Shown in pieces: positions 31,881 to 42,700 of a stretch of 64,000 nt of DNA. Below the pieces are notes generated by a model. That model was not told where the DNA came from, did not search any database, and saw only the letters and a list, made by a program, of their open reading frames with translations. The position numbers and the translations under genes are program-made. Position 1 is the stretch's first letter. Each line of letters begins with the position of its first letter. The stretch spans positions 434,001 through 498,000 of the forward strand of contig CP091726.1 in the NCBI GenBank assembly GCA_022009835.1. The letters are read 5' to 3'. The DNA comes from Bacilli bacterium (GTDB taxonomy: Bacteria; Bacillota_I; Bacilli_A; RF39; UBA660).

Positions 31881-33845
31881 ATGTTTAAATTAGTATCAAA
31901 AATATAAACCTAGTGGTGATCAACCGGAAGCAATAAAAGAATTAGTAGAAGGTATACAAGGTGGTAAGAAAGAACAAGTTTTATTAGGGGCTACTGGTAC
32001 TGGTAAGACTTTTACTATTGCTAATGTAATAGCAGAAACAAATAAACCTACTTTGGTTCTTGCTCATAATAAGACATTAGCGGGTCAATTATATAATGAA
32101 CTTAAGGAATTATTTCCAGAGAATAGAGTAGAATATTTCGTATCTTATTATGATTATTATCAACCTGAGGCTTATGTACCAAGTACAGATACTTATATAG
32201 AGAAAGATTCTTCGATTAATGATGAGATAGATGAACTTAGACATAGTGCTACTTCAGCATTGATATCGAGAGATGATGTAATAGTAGTAGCTTCAGTATC
32301 ATGTATTTATGGTATAGGTGAGATAGAAGAATATAAGAAGAAGATGCTTACTTTGAATGTAGGAGATTCTATAGATAGAGATATTGTTTTAAAAAAATTA
32401 GTAGAGATGTTGTATGAGAGAAATGATATTGATTTAAAGAGAGGTACATTTAGGGTAAGAGGAGATGCTTTAGAGATAATACCTGCTTATGAAAGGACTA
32501 ATGGGTTACTTATTGAATGGTTTGGTGATGAAATAGATAGAATTAGTGAAGTTGATACGATAACTGGTCATATTTTAAAAGATAAGAGAACTGTATCTAT
32601 ATTTGCGGCTTCACACTTTGTTACTGATGAAGATAGATTAAAAATAAGTATTGAGAGAATAGAAAAAGAAAAAGATGAAAGGGTTAAGTATTTTTAAAGA
32701 GAATAATAAATTAATTGAGGCTCAAAGGATTGAAGAGAGAGTTAATTATGATATGGAGATGTTAGGGGAAACAGGTTTTTGTCGTGGTATTGAGAATTAT
32801 TCTAGACATATTGCCTTAAAAGGAGAAGGAGAATCTCCTAATACGCTTATTGATTTCTTTCCTAAAGATTTCTTATTAGTAATAGATGAGTCTCATGTTA
32901 CTTTGCCACAGGTTAAAGCGATGTATAATGGCGATAGGGCTAGAAAGATGAATTTAGTTGATTATGGTTTTAGGCTTCCTAGTGCTTTAGATAATAGGCC
33001 TTTAAAGTTTGAAGAATTTCAGAGTAAGATTAATGATGTTATATATGTAAGTGCTACTCCTGGTGATTATGAGATGGCTAGAACTGATAGGGTTGTAGAA
33101 CAAATTATTCGTCCAACGGGATTATTGGATCCTAGAATAGAGGTTCGTCCTACTAGGAATCAAATTGATAATTTGCTTGAGGAAATTAATAAACAAATTG
33201 ATAATAATGAGAGGACTTTAATTACTACTTTAACTATTAGAATGGCTGAAGAACTTACTAATTATTTGAAGAGTTTAGATATTAAGGTGGCTTATTTACA
33301 TAATGAAGTAAAAACTTTAGAAAGACTTAAAATAATTAGAGATTTAAGACTTGGTAAGTATGATGTAGTAGTGGGCATTAATCTTTTAAGGGAAGGTATT
33401 GATATTCCAGAGGTATCTCTTATAGCTATAATGGATGCTGATAAACAGGGCTTTTTAAGAAGTACAAGAAGTCTTATTCAAACAATTGGTAGGGCTGCTA
33501 GAAATAGTAATGGAAGAGTTATTATGTATGCTGATGGTATATCTGATAGTATGAGAGAAGCTATTAATGAAACTGAAAGAAGAAGATCTATTCAGGAAAA
33601 AAATATAATTTAGAACATAATATTATTCCTAAAACGATAATTAAAGATATAGCGGATGTTGTTTCTAATGAGACAGATAAGAAAAATTGAGAAAGAGGAA
33701 AAAAACTTAGTAAGAAGGAAAGGTTAGATTTAATTGATAATTTAACTAAAAGAGATGAAGATGGCAGCTTCTAATCTTGATTTTTGAAAGGGCTATGGAA
33801 CTTAGAGATATTATTTTTTTGATTTGGAAAATGGGAAGTAAAATA
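31881..33845 (+). CDS. uvrB: Excinuclease ABC subunit B
   Basis: DNA-damage-loading helicase of nucleotide excision repair. Walker A GATGTGKTFT, beta-hairpin YYDYYQPEAYVPSTDTYIEK, VIDESH motif, and helicase motif VI IGRAARNSNGRV. The C-terminal UVR domain (NLDFERAMELRDIIFDLE) is recovered after indels near 33690-33810. About 650 aa. Other frame breaks at 31905, 32693 and 33598. Starts MFKLVSKYKPSGDQPEA. Confidence 0.96.
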
Positions 33846-33884
33846 AAAAAATAGAGTCATGATATTAATGATTCTATTTTTTTA
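33846..33884 (+). terminator. Terminator of uvrB
   Basis: AAAAAATAGAGTCAT (33846-33860) pairs with ATGATTCTATTTTTT (33868-33882), one G-U pair; it starts in the stop codon. Confidence 0.85.
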
Positions 33885-33895
33885 ACATCCAAATA

Positions 33896-34087
33896 TTAGC
33901 CAAAAAAACCGAGGCATATTAGGGCTAGATATTCTAATAATAAAATAAAGACATTGCCAAAACAGGGAGCAAAGAGGGTTATTAGCATTTGGTAGAAGGT
34001 TATAATCATAAGCATTAGTACCATTAGAAGAAGAAATAGTTTGAATCCTGCACATAATCTAAAGAAATTGAAAAAATTATTAAACAT
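33896..34087 (-). CDS. Small hydrophobic membrane protein
   Basis: A clean 63-aa frame with TAGGTGA before ATG 34087. The product is mostly hydrophobic, with two predicted helices (LFLLLMVLMLMIITFY; VFILLLEYLALICLGFF). Such YggT-like short membrane proteins occur widely, but I do not recognise the family. It could be a chance frame in AT-rich DNA. Confidence 0.4.
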   Translation of the reverse strand: MFNNFFNFFRLCAGFKLFLLLMVLMLMIITFYQMLITLFAPCFGNVFILLLEYLALICLGFFG

Positions 34088-34211
34088 AGTTTTTCACCTA
34101 CTATAGTTTATGTTAGATAGATAATAATGTTATTGTTAGTTTGTAAATGGTTAAAAAAATATTGTTAAAATATTAATAATATGATAAAATTATATTGTAG
34201 AAGGTGATGTT

Positions 34212-34454
34212 ATGAATGGTAATACAACTGCTTTTGATGTATCAGAAATTAAAAGAGAACAAATTAGAGATACTTTAGAGTCTTGTGTAGAAGCTTTAGC
34301 AGAGAGGGGATATAATCCTATTAATCAGATAGTAGGTTATATTATATCTGGTGATTTGGGATATATTTCTTCATATAAGGAAGCTAGAAATAGAATTGCT
34401 AAAATAGATAGGACAGCTTTAGTAGAAGAACTACTTAAGAATTATTTAAAATGA
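34212..34454 (+). CDS. ireB: IreB/ReoM family regulator (DUF965)
   Basis: Eighty residues, FDVSEIKREQIRDTLESCVE, RGYNPINQIVGYIISGDLGY and ARNRIAKIDR, matching IreB/ReoM. In other Firmicutes it is phosphorylated by the PASTA kinase and controls MurA turnover by ClpCP. The conserved gene order IreB-RuvX-DUF1292 is kept. ATG 34212 with AAGGTGAT. Overlaps ruvX by four bases. Confidence 0.93.
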   Translation: MNGNTTAFDVSEIKREQIRDTLESCVEALAERGYNPINQIVGYIISGDLGYISSYKEARNRIAKIDRTALVEELLKNYLK

Positions 34455-34879
34455 GATATTTAGGTATTGATTTGGGTAGTAAGACTATTGGTCTTGCTAT
34501 GTCTGATCCGACTTTTACGATTGCTACTTCGTATAAGACAATATTTTTTAAAGATGAGGATTATGCTAGTACTATAGATGAGATTAAGAATATTGTTAAG
34601 GAATATGGGGTATCTAAAATTATATTGGGATTACCTAAGAATATGAATAACACACTAGGAGAGAGAGCTTTAATTACTATGAAGTATAAGGAATTATTAG
34701 AGAATAATCTTAATATACCGGTAATTATGTATGATGAGAGATTGACTTCAGTTATATCTAATTCTATTTTAATAGAGGCTGATATATCGAGAAAGAAGAG
34801 AAAGAAATCTGTTGATAGTATAGCGGCTCAAGTAATACTACAGGATTATTTGAATAAGGAGAAGAATGATAATGAATAA
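34451..34879 (+). CDS. ruvX: RuvX/YqgF Holliday-junction-resolvase-fold nuclease
   Basis: RNase H-like fold: YLGIDLGSKTIGLAMSDP (first catalytic Asp), ILGLPKNMNNTLGE (second acidic region) and MYDERLTSV. The C-terminal SVDSIAAQVILQDYL completes the family pattern. Known roles include 16S rRNA maturation. 142 aa, intact, in the conserved operon. Confidence 0.94.
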   Translation: MRYLGIDLGSKTIGLAMSDPTFTIATSYKTIFFKDEDYASTIDEIKNIVKEYGVSKIILGLPKNMNNTLGERALITMKYKELLENNLNIPVIMYDERLTSVISNSILIEADISRKKRKKSVDSIAAQVILQDYLNKEKNDNE

Positions 34880-35160
34880 AGAGAATACTTTTAAAGTTAT
34901 AGATAAAGATGGTAAAGAGATAGAGTTTGAAATATTATTTACTTTTTGAGTCTGATGAGACTAATAAGAATTATATGGTTTATACTGATAATACTAAGGA
35001 TGAGAATGGTAATACTAAGGTTTATGCTTCGGTATTTAAGCCTGATGCAGAGCCATTAGAATTATTACCAGTAGAAACTGAGAGGGAATGGAAAATTATT
35101 GAAACTATTATTACCTCTATTACAGAAGAAAATAAGAAAGATAATGTGGAGACTAATTAG
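34872..35160 (+). CDS. DUF1292 (YrzB-like) protein
   Basis: Reads MNKENTFKVIDKDGKEIEFE at ATG 34872, then after an indel near 34942 FESDETNKNYMVYTDNTKDE and PVETEREWKIIETIIT. This is the small acidic DUF1292 family, always next to ruvX and ireB in Firmicutes; its function is unknown. It overlaps the ruvX end. Confidence 0.88.
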
Positions 35161-35170
35161 TCTTTTTTTA
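35150..35170 (+). terminator. Small terminator/attenuator before mltG
   Basis: AGACT-AATT-AGTCT followed by T7; the stop of DUF1292 is in the hairpin. It could reduce read-through into mltG. Confidence 0.6.
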
Positions 35171-35182
35171 GTGGAGGAATAA

Positions 35183-36260
35183 ATGAAGAGGTTTAGAAAT
35201 ATTGCTTTGGCTTTACTTGTTATGTCTACTTTTTTTGTAGTGGCGGTTTGTACTTATTATAATATTAATATGGCTAAAGTTTCTGATAATGATGAATTAA
35301 AAGAAGTTGTTATTAAAGAGGGGAGTATTGGTAGTATTGCTAATACTTTAAAGAGTAATAATTTAATTAAGAATGTTACTATTTTTAAGGTTTATACAAG
35401 ACTTACTAATAAGTCTAATTTAAAGGCTGGTACTTATAATTTTTCTGAAGATATGGGTGTTAAGAAAATAGTTGATATTTTAGAAGAGGGATCTAAGATT
35501 AATCCTAATGAGGTATCTATTACTTTTTAAAGAGGGTATTAATATTAGAAAGATTGCTTCTTTGATTAGTGAGAATACTAATAATAGTTATGATGATGTT
35601 ATTAATAAACTTAAAGATAAGACTTATATTGATAGTATGATTGCTAAGTATTGGTTTTTGACTGATGATATTAAGAATAGTAATATTTATTATCCTTTAG
35701 AGGGTTATTTATATCCTAATACTTATAGATTTAGTAGTAAAGATGTTAAGGTAGAAGAGATATTTGCTAAGATGCTTGATGAAATGGATAATAAATTATC
35801 TAAGTATAAGAAGGATATTGAGAATAGTAATCTTAGTATTCATGAAATTATTACTTTATCTTCTATTGTAGAATTAGAGGGAGCTAAGGCTGATGATAGA
35901 AAAGGTGTAGCTGGTGTTTTTTACAATAGACTTAATTCTAAAGCTTATCCTACTTTAGGTAGTGATGCTACTACTTACTATGCTTCTAAAATAGATGATT
36001 GGTCACAAAGTTTGACTTATAAAGAATTAAATGATTGTTCTAATAAATATAATACTAGATGTAGTTCTAATACTGGCTTACCAGTAGGTCCTATATGTAA
36101 TCCTAGTATTGAGAGTATTGAGGCTACTGTTAATCCTCAAAAACATTCTTATTATTATTTTGTAGCGGATTGTAAAGGTAAAGTATATCTTACTAAGAAT
36201 GAAAGTGAACATAATAATATTATTAATAAGTTAAGAAAAGAAAACAATTGGTGTGCTTAA
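35183..36260 (+). CDS. mltG: Endolytic murein transglycosylase
   Basis: Membrane-anchored lytic transglycosylase that cuts new glycan strands. N-terminal helix (IALALLVMSTFFVVAVCTYY), LysM-like region (IKEGSIGSIANTLKSNNLIK), then YPLEGYLYPNTYRF and the catalytic-Glu motif LSSIVELEGAKADDRKGVAG, GLPVGPICNPSIESIEAT. One indel near 35526. GGAGG site before ATG 35183. Confidence 0.94.
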
Positions 36261-36276
36261 TTGTTTTCTTTTTTTT
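36238..36276 (+). terminator. Terminator overlapping the mltG stop
   Basis: GAAAACAATT (36240-36249) / AATTGTTTTC (36259-36268), T run. Confidence 0.87.
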
Positions 36277-36387
36277 ACTTTAGCTTTACTATTTAAGTCT
36301 ATTGTGGTATATTAAAAAATATTAATAGATATTATGGATGTTATCAGTTAGAAAGTATTCACCCCGAATATGATATCTTATAATTAT

Positions 36388-36440
36388 TTATGAATAGACT
36401 ATAGGCTATTCATAACAAGATGAGATAGTAGCTCATCTTG
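36388..36440 (+). other. Two adjacent perfect hairpins in an intergenic region
   Basis: TTATGAATAG / CTATTCATAA (36388-36397, 36406-36415) is followed at once by CAAGATGAG / CTCATCTTG (36416-36424, 36432-36440). No T tract follows, so they are not a simple terminator. They lie 77 bases before the next start. Confidence 0.7.
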
Positions 36441-36516
36441 AATATGAGTTAACTAGTGGTATATTTTGTTTTTAATTTTATATTATTTGTGATATACTTA
36501 ATTAAGGAGATATGAT

Positions 36517-37690
36517 ATGGATAAAGATATATTAGAGTCGGTTAATTTGATAGGAAATAAACTTAATTATGAGTATTTAAAAGCTGGTACTAAGTCTAAG
36601 CAAAAGAGAATAGCTTATGATTTATATTCTTATGAGGATTTTTGTGCTGAGATACTTGGTATTAGTAATAAACATAAGTGGTATATGATGGATGATTATA
36701 TTCCTGATAATGATAGTTTATTAGATGTATTATATAGCAATAATAAGTATTTTTTTGAATTATCTAAAAACAGTTATTAATAGTTTTATATCTGAAAAAA
36801 ATATCCTTTATATAAAGATTATTATAAGAAATTACCTAAATTAAACTATAAAGAAATGAAAGATGTATTAATGGCTTTTTTTGAAGGATTTTTGATATTA
36901 ATATTTATAATAAGTTAAATAATAAATCTAAGGATTGTAGGGTATTAGAAACAGAAATGGATTATGAGGGTTTTTAATTTTACCTTTTGAGTCTATTAAG
37001 GATAGTTTTTATATTGATTAATAATAGTTGTGATAGTTATGATTTATCTTTTATGGTTACTTTAGCTCATGAATGTGGTCACTTATTTGAGATAGAGCAT
37101 TTATATTCTCAGGATAATATTTCTTTTAGAAATAATTCTATGATGTCACCTTATTGTGAGGTTGCTTCTACCTTTTTTGAGTATGCTTTTTTAAGATATT
37201 TGAAAGAGAATAGAATATTTGATTGTAGTACTAATTTATGTTTGAATGAGTATTATATGAGGTTATTTATTTTTTTAATTTTTTTGTATGAATTTGATTA
37301 GTATGAAGAGTGATATAGATAATAGTATAGATGGGTATGTTTATATTGATGAGGATAATATTAAGATGTATGCTAATTATATTATGAATAAAACTAATTT
37401 TTATGGTGTATTAAATTATGATAAGGGATTAGAGTATAGAGATTCTTATATTTATGGTATAGGTGGTTTATTTGCTATTTATATGTATGAAAAAAATATA
37501 AGGAAGACAAGGTATCTTTTAAGGAAGAGTTAAAGAAATGTTTTTCTTGAGTATCCTGCTAATTCTGATATTAATGTATTTAGAAATGTTGGTATTAATT
37601 ATGAAGATATTAAAGAGGGTAAGGTACTTAAAAAAATATTAAGAGATAGATGATTGGAAATGGGTAAAAGAAGTCATTTTATGTAGATAG
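36517..37690 (+). CDS. M3-like zinc metallopeptidase
   Basis: About 390 aa when joined. The zinc motif is VTLAHECGHLFEIEH (HExxH with a downstream acidic residue ~25-30 on, PYCEVASTFFEYAFL). This matches the M3/oligoendopeptidase F group, though short for it. MDKDILESVN at ATG 36517 with AAGGAGAT. Indels near 36798, 36885, 36975, 37280, 37490, 37535 and 37630; the corrected tail EIDDWKWVKEVILCR ends at 37690. Role not known. Confidence 0.72.
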
Positions 37691-37703
37691 GTGACTTCTT
37701 TTT
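37666..37703. terminator. Bidirectional terminator between convergent genes
   Basis: AAAAGAAGTCA (37666-37676) / TGACTTCTTTTT (37692-37703). Confidence 0.8.
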
Positions 37704-39014
37704 ATATGATGGTATATTTATTTTTAAGTATTTTTTTACATAGTAGATGTGATGAATGGTTACAATAATAATGTTTAGAATACTAGAGATGATAAGACTC
37801 CATATTCCTATTTTTAGGTAACTTAATACTACTAGTGTTAATAGTTTGATAATTCCACCGTATAATGTTCCTTGCATAGCAATATTTGATTTACCCATAC
37901 CATTTAAAGTACTAGTAAGTGGGGCTTGAATGTAGTGTAAGAGGAAGAATGGGGCTGTTATACTTATGTATTCTAAGCCGTGGGTGGTATTATATATTAG
38001 TTTTAGAGGGATATTTGGTATAAAGATAAAAATTAGGGTTACTGGTATACCTATTAACATAGAGAAGAAGATGGCTTCTTTTATTTTTTTTCTTGTATAA
38101 GAGAAATTGCCTCTACTATAACTATTTGATACTACTGGTAGAATAGCGGATGATATGGCTAGAGTAAAGAATGATGGTAATAGTAATAGGGGATAAACAT
38201 AACCATTTATTATGCCATAGCTAGTGGCTATATAATCAGATGTATATCCTACTTTTTTTAGGATGTTAGTTAAGATAATTGGTTCTAGGAAATAGGTTAT
38301 TGATCCAATTAGACGAGATGTGGTATTTGGTATGGAGATGCCTAATATTTCTTTTAGTAATGGTTTATTAGTATGGGTATCTTCTTTTGTTATTTTTTCT
38401 TTTGGTAGAAAGAAGAGTAATATTATTATAGATGTTCCTTCACTTATTATATTTATTAGGACTACGGTAGTAACTGCTGCTACAAGGGAATATTTCATCA
38501 TATATGATACGATTGTTATTGTTAGGATAAGTCTTGTTAATTGTTCTACAATGTTGGATATGGTAATAGGAAAGACTTTTTCTTTACCAAAGAAATATCC
38601 TTTGATAATACTTGATACGGCAATAAAGGGAAGTGTGGTACCTATTGCTAGTAATGGATAGTAGGTACTTTCGCGATGTAAGAGGCTTGTAGCTAGGTAT
38701 TTTTGATGAGAAGATTATTATTAGAATTAAAAATTAGGTTATATAATAAGATGAGAATAGTAGTGGGTATTACTATTTTTTTACTATTATTCTTTTTTTC
38801 AGATACTAGTTTGGTAATTGCTATTGGAACTCCTAGATTACATAAGGTTATAAAAAAAGGTTAAAGGTAGGAAGGACTAACATGTATTCACTTATTCCTT
38901 CAGTACCTATAGTTCTTGTTAATACTATTTTTGATAATCATACCTAATATTTTTGGTTATTAGACCTCCGATTATTAATATGATAGTGGATTTTTATAAA
39001 CTTATTTTTTTCAT
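37674..39014 (-). CDS. SpoVB/MurJ-like membrane flippase
   Basis: About 440 aa from ATG 39014. N-terminus with frames joined: STIILIIGGLITKILGMIIK, then TRTIGTEGISEYMLVLPTFN and NLGVPIAITKLVSE, the standard opening of SpoVB/YtgP polysaccharide transporters. The intact C-terminal part has SYSRGNFSYTRKKIKEAIFF and TSTLNGMGKSNIAM. Lipid-linked precursor export, possibly lipid II or in cortex formation. Frame breaks near 38735, 38860 and 38935, 39003. Confidence 0.87.
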
Positions 39015-39091
39015 AATAGATTATATGTTAATTAATGTAAAAATATTTGTATAATAATGGAAATATGGTTAATAATATTATTGGTGATATT

Positions 39092-39532
39092 ATGAATAAG
39101 AATAAATATAAAGAATTGGTTGATAAGAATACTCCTAAAGAGAATTGGGTTAAAAATGCTCTTATTTCTTTTGTAGTAGGAGGTTCTTTGGGATCTTTAT
39201 CAGAATTATTACTTAGATGTTATTGTATGTGGCTTGACTTACCGAGAAAGGAAGCAGGGGTACTTGTTATATTAACTTTGATAACAATTGCTTCAGTACT
39301 TACTGCTTGTGGGGTTTTTGATGTTTTAGTTACAAAGGTTAAAGCTGCTTTAATTATTCCAATAACGGGATTTGCTCATTCAATGACTTCGGCGGCTTTG
39401 GAATATAAGAATGAGGGTTTAGTACTTGGAATTGGAGCTAATATTTTTAAACTAGCGGGTACTGTTATTTTATATGGTGTTGTATCAGTATATATTTTTG
39501 GTTTAATTAGATTACTAGTGATAGGAGGATAA
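39092..39532 (+). CDS. spoVAC: Stage V sporulation protein AC
   Basis: Membrane protein forming part of the SpoVA channel that loads and releases dipicolinate in spores; SpoVAC itself is mechanosensitive in Bacillus. WVKNALISFVVGGSLGSLSE, then GVFDVLVTKVKAALIIPITG and FAHSMTSAALEYKNEGLVLG fit the family. ATG 39092 follows TTGGTGAT; ATG 39047 is less likely. Intact. Followed three bases later by spoVAD. Confidence 0.92.
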   Translation: MNKNKYKELVDKNTPKENWVKNALISFVVGGSLGSLSELLLRCYCMWLDLPRKEAGVLVILTLITIASVLTACGVFDVLVTKVKAALIIPITGFAHSMTSAALEYKNEGLVLGIGANIFKLAGTVILYGVVSVYIFGLIRLLVIGG

Positions 39533-39534
39533 GA

Positions 39535-40535
39535 ATGACTATTAAATATAATAATGTTTTTATAGAAGATACTTATACGATATGTGGTAATTATGAAAAT
39601 GATGGTCCACTTAGTAAGTATTTTGATAAGAGATATGTAAAAGATTTATATTTTGGTGAGAAGTCTTGGGAGAAGGCTGAAGTTCATATACTTAAGGAGG
39701 CTAATAAAAATATTTTAGTTAAGAATAAACTTAAGGAAGATGATATTGATCTTTTAATATCAGGTGATTTGCAAAATCAGATAGCGGCTTCGGATTATAT
39801 GGCTAGAGATTTTGATATTCCTTTTATGGGGATATTTGAAGCTTGTTCGACAATGGGAGAGGCTTTAGCAATTGGCAGTACTTATATTGAAGGTGGTTTT
39901 GCTAAGAAGGTTATGGTTAGTACTTCTAGTCATAATATGGTGGCGGAAAAGCAATTTAGAAATCCAACAGAGTATGGTACTCCTAAACCTAAAACGGCTA
40001 CTTTTACTGCTACTGGAGCGGTTAGTGTTTTACTTGGTAATAATAAGAGTAAGATTAGGGTAGAGAGTTCTACGATTGGTAAAGTTGCTGATATGGGGAC
40101 TAGTGATGTTAATCATATGGGAGCAGTAATGGCTCCTGCGGCAGGGGGATGTTATTTATAATCATTTAAAAGATACGAAGAGAGATGTTTCTTATTATGA
40201 TCTTATTTTAACTGGCGATTTGGGTATGTATGGGAAAAAAATATTTTTAAAAAGATTATATGATGAGTAAATATAATATTGAACTTGGGGATAATTATAA
40301 TGACTGTGGTGTAATGTTATATGATTTGGATAAACAGCCTGTTCTAGCTGGTGGTTCGGGTCCGGTATGTAGTTCACTTGTGGTATTTGGTTATATTTAT
40401 AAGGAAATGTTAAAGGGCAAATATAAGAAAGTATTGGTTGTACCAACAGGGGCTATTTTTTCACCAACATTTACTTTTCAAAAGGAGTCAATACCAAGTA
40501 TGGCTAATGCTATTAGTTTGGAGGTAATTAAATGA
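39535..40535 (+). CDS. spoVAD: Stage V sporulation protein AD
   Basis: Thiolase-fold dipicolinate-binding protein of the SpoVA complex. The family segment GIFEACSTMGEALAIGSTYI holds the thiolase-like Cys; SSHNMVAEKQFRNPTEYG, YDLILTGDLGMYG and GGSGPVCSSLVVFGY follow. About 333 aa. Indels near 40150 and 40235-40255. Its TGA stop overlaps the next ATG. Confidence 0.94.
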
Positions 40536-40887
40536 TGACTTATATTTATGCTTTTTATATTTTTGTGGTTTTGTTTGTATGATAGCACAGATTATTCTTG
40601 ATAATACAAAACTTACTCCTGGTCATGTTACAAGTATGTTTGTAGTTATTGGTTCTTTTCTGGATTTAGCTGGTATTTATGATAAGATTGTTTTACTAGC
40701 GGGAGCAGGAGCTCTTATTCCTATTACTTCGTTTGGTCATTTACTTATTCATGGGGCAATGGAAACAGGGGCTATGCTTGGTCCACTTGGTCTGGCTTTT
40801 GGGATATTTGATTTAACTTCTGCTGGTATATCTGTTGCTTTATTTTTATCTTTTATTTTGGCTTTAGTATTTAAACCTAGACATTAA
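40532..40887 (+). CDS. spoVAE: Stage V sporulation protein AE
   Basis: Small membrane protein: MIAQIILDNTKLTPGHVTSM, then LAGAGALIPITSFGHLLIHG and GLAFGIFDLTSAGI. Reads from ATG 40532 with an indel near 40562. Completes spoVAC-AD-AE. Confidence 0.92.
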
Positions 40888-40899
40888 TTTTGTTTTTTT

Positions 40900-40930
40900 A
40901 GAGGATATGGAGATGATATCTTCTTTTTTA
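40900..40930 (+). terminator. Terminator of the spoVA operon
   Basis: AGAGGATAT (40900-40908) / ATATCTTCT (40916-40924), one G-U pair, T run. Confidence 0.75.
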
Positions 40931-41051
40931 TTTTAATAGATATGGTTATTCGTAATTAAATTAGGAAAAGCACTTGTAATTATTTATTAATTATGGTAAG
41001 ATTATTATGAAAGTAATATAGATGGAAGTATAATGAAAAGGGATGATATGA

Positions 41052-41712
41052 ATGAATAATAATGTTAATAAGTTTTTGCTTGGTACAACGATTCTTAGTA
41101 TGGTTATACTTTTAATTGGAGGAACTTTTTCTTATTTTTCTTTATCACAAATGAGTAAAATGAATGCTATTGCTGTAGAAGCTGGTAAAGTTAGATTAGG
41201 TCTTGGTGTGTCTCCTATTTATACTGGTTATAAAATTATTCCTTTAGAAGATAAATATATTGATGTTGCATATAAACAAAAGTGTATTGATAATCTTGGT
41301 AATGGTGCTTGTTTGGCTTATGGGCTTGAAGTATTTAATTTTGAACTTGCTACAGAGGTTGAAGGTATTATTGATTTTCATTTAGATGGTATTGAAAATC
41401 TTAGTTATATGGTACTTGATACTGATGGTAATGTCTATAAAAGATATTACACATATTGATGTTAATAATCCTAATGGTTTATCTTTAGGGAATGCATTTA
41501 AATTAGCAGAAGCTCGTGATGGTATTAGTACTTCAAAAAAATTAGTATTACTTATTTGGCTTAGTGAGACTGGTGAAATACAAGATGAAACTGATGCTGG
41601 TAAGAAGTTTTCAGCAGATGTAACTTTTAGAACTTCTGCTGGTGGAAGACTTACCGCTAGTGTTGATGGTATGAGAGATAATTCAAATAATGTATCTACA
41701 ATTGGTGAGTAG
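41052..41712 (+). CDS. CalY/TasA-like exported protein, copy 1
   Basis: Starts VNKFLLGTTILSMVILLIGG, then TFSYFSLSQMS: a basic start, one long helix and a short aromatic tail after it, the layout of SipW-processed camelysin/TasA proteins. The mature part is beta-rich with a Cys pair (KQKCIDNLGNGACLAYGL). An indel near 41438 splits it; VLLIWLSETGE follows in the second part. About 220 aa. The family relation is weak by sequence. Neighbour 41721 is a paralogue. Confidence 0.6.
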
Positions 41713-41720
41713 GAGGAATT

Positions 41721-42344
41721 ATGGAAAAGAAATTAAATAAGATATTGGTATCAGTACTCGCTGTTATTCTTATTACTACGTTGACAGTAGGAGTAACTTA
41801 TGCTTATTTGGTAGCACATGATTCACAAAATATTACAGTTAAATCCGCTAGTGGTATTAATAGTGTGCTTACTTTGACTACAGTTAAAGAAACTAGTAAT
41901 ATGGTACCAATAATGGATAATAAAATTGTTACGGCAATTAAGAATAATTGTGTTGATAAGAATAATTATGATGTTTGTTCTTTATATAACGTTAAGCTTA
42001 CTAATACTTCTAAAGCAGAATCTTTATATGGTTATGTAAGAACAGTGTCTTCTAGTTATACTACTACTAATTTGAGGTATCAAATTTTTGATAGTAGTTA
42101 TAATGCTGTTACGGATGTTATGACAATATCTAATAGTAGTGGTGGCTTTGTTTATTTTGAGAAAAGTTCTAGTAAATTAACTGTTACTAGTAATGGAACG
42201 AAGAATTATTATTTTGTTATTTGGCTAACTGATACTGGTGCTGAACAATCTAGTGATTATTCAAAAGTATTTAATGGTGCTATTGGTTTTGAACTTGTTG
42301 GTAGTATTTCAGATACTTCGAATAGAATAGAGGCAAATTTTTAA
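41721..42344 (+). CDS. CalY/TasA-like exported protein, copy 2
   Basis: Intact, 207 aa. Leader LNKILVSVLAVILITTLTVG, then VTYAYLVAHDSQ, the same plan as its upstream paralogue. A Cys pair (NNCVDKNNYDVCSLYNVKL) sits at the same place, and FVIWLTDTGAEQSSDYSKVF matches VLLIWLSETGE of copy 1. Likely a surface fibre or matrix component (inference). Ribosome site AGGAGG, nine bases after the previous stop, so co-transcribed. Confidence 0.65.
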   Translation: MEKKLNKILVSVLAVILITTLTVGVTYAYLVAHDSQNITVKSASGINSVLTLTTVKETSNMVPIMDNKIVTAIKNNCVDKNNYDVCSLYNVKLTNTSKAESLYGYVRTVSSSYTTTNLRYQIFDSSYNAVTDVMTISNSSGGFVYFEKSSSKLTVTSNGTKNYYFVIWLTDTGAEQSSDYSKVFNGAIGFELVGSISDTSNRIEANF

Positions 42345-42374
42345 TTAAAATACATATACTGTAACAAAAAATGG

Positions 42375-42403
42375 TTGACAGTATATTTTTTTTGTGATAG
42401 AAT
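42375..42403 (+). promoter_or_regulatory. Consensus promoter of rpsP
   Basis: TTGACA (42375-42380), 17-base spacer, TAGAAT (42398-42403), 25 bases before ATG. Confidence 0.8.
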
Positions 42404-42427
42404 TATTAAAGAAAGCGAGGGATTGAG

Positions 42428-42697
42428 ATGGCAGTTAAAATTAGACTTAAAAGAATGGGAGCAAAGAAAGCACCTTTTTATCGTGTTGTAGTAGCAGATT
42501 CTAGAAGTCCTAGAGATGGTAGATTTATTGATCTTGTAGGTACTTATAATCCTCTTACTACTCCAGCAGAAATTAAAATTAATGAAGAGGCCGCTATTAA
42601 ATGGCTTAATAATGGTGCTATACCTACTGATACGGTTAAGAATTTATTTAGTAAAGCAGGAATTATGGAAAAATACCATAATTTAAAAACAAGGTAA
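42428..42697 (+). CDS. rpsP: 30S ribosomal protein S16
   Basis: VKIRLKRMGAKKAPFYRVVV and DSRSPRDGRFIDLVGTYNPL are diagnostic of S16. 89 aa, intact. Followed by khpA, a common order in Firmicutes. Confidence 0.98.
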   Translation: MAVKIRLKRMGAKKAPFYRVVVADSRSPRDGRFIDLVGTYNPLTTPAEIKINEEAAIKWLNNGAIPTDTVKNLFSKAGIMEKYHNLKTR

Positions 42698-42700
42698 ATA

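Noticed and set aside
5500..33800. Programmed frameshifting as a general feature
   Set aside because: Breaks occur in both directions, at varied A/T runs, in unrelated genes, and with compensating pairs; only the IS3 orfA/orfB site fits a known programmed shift.
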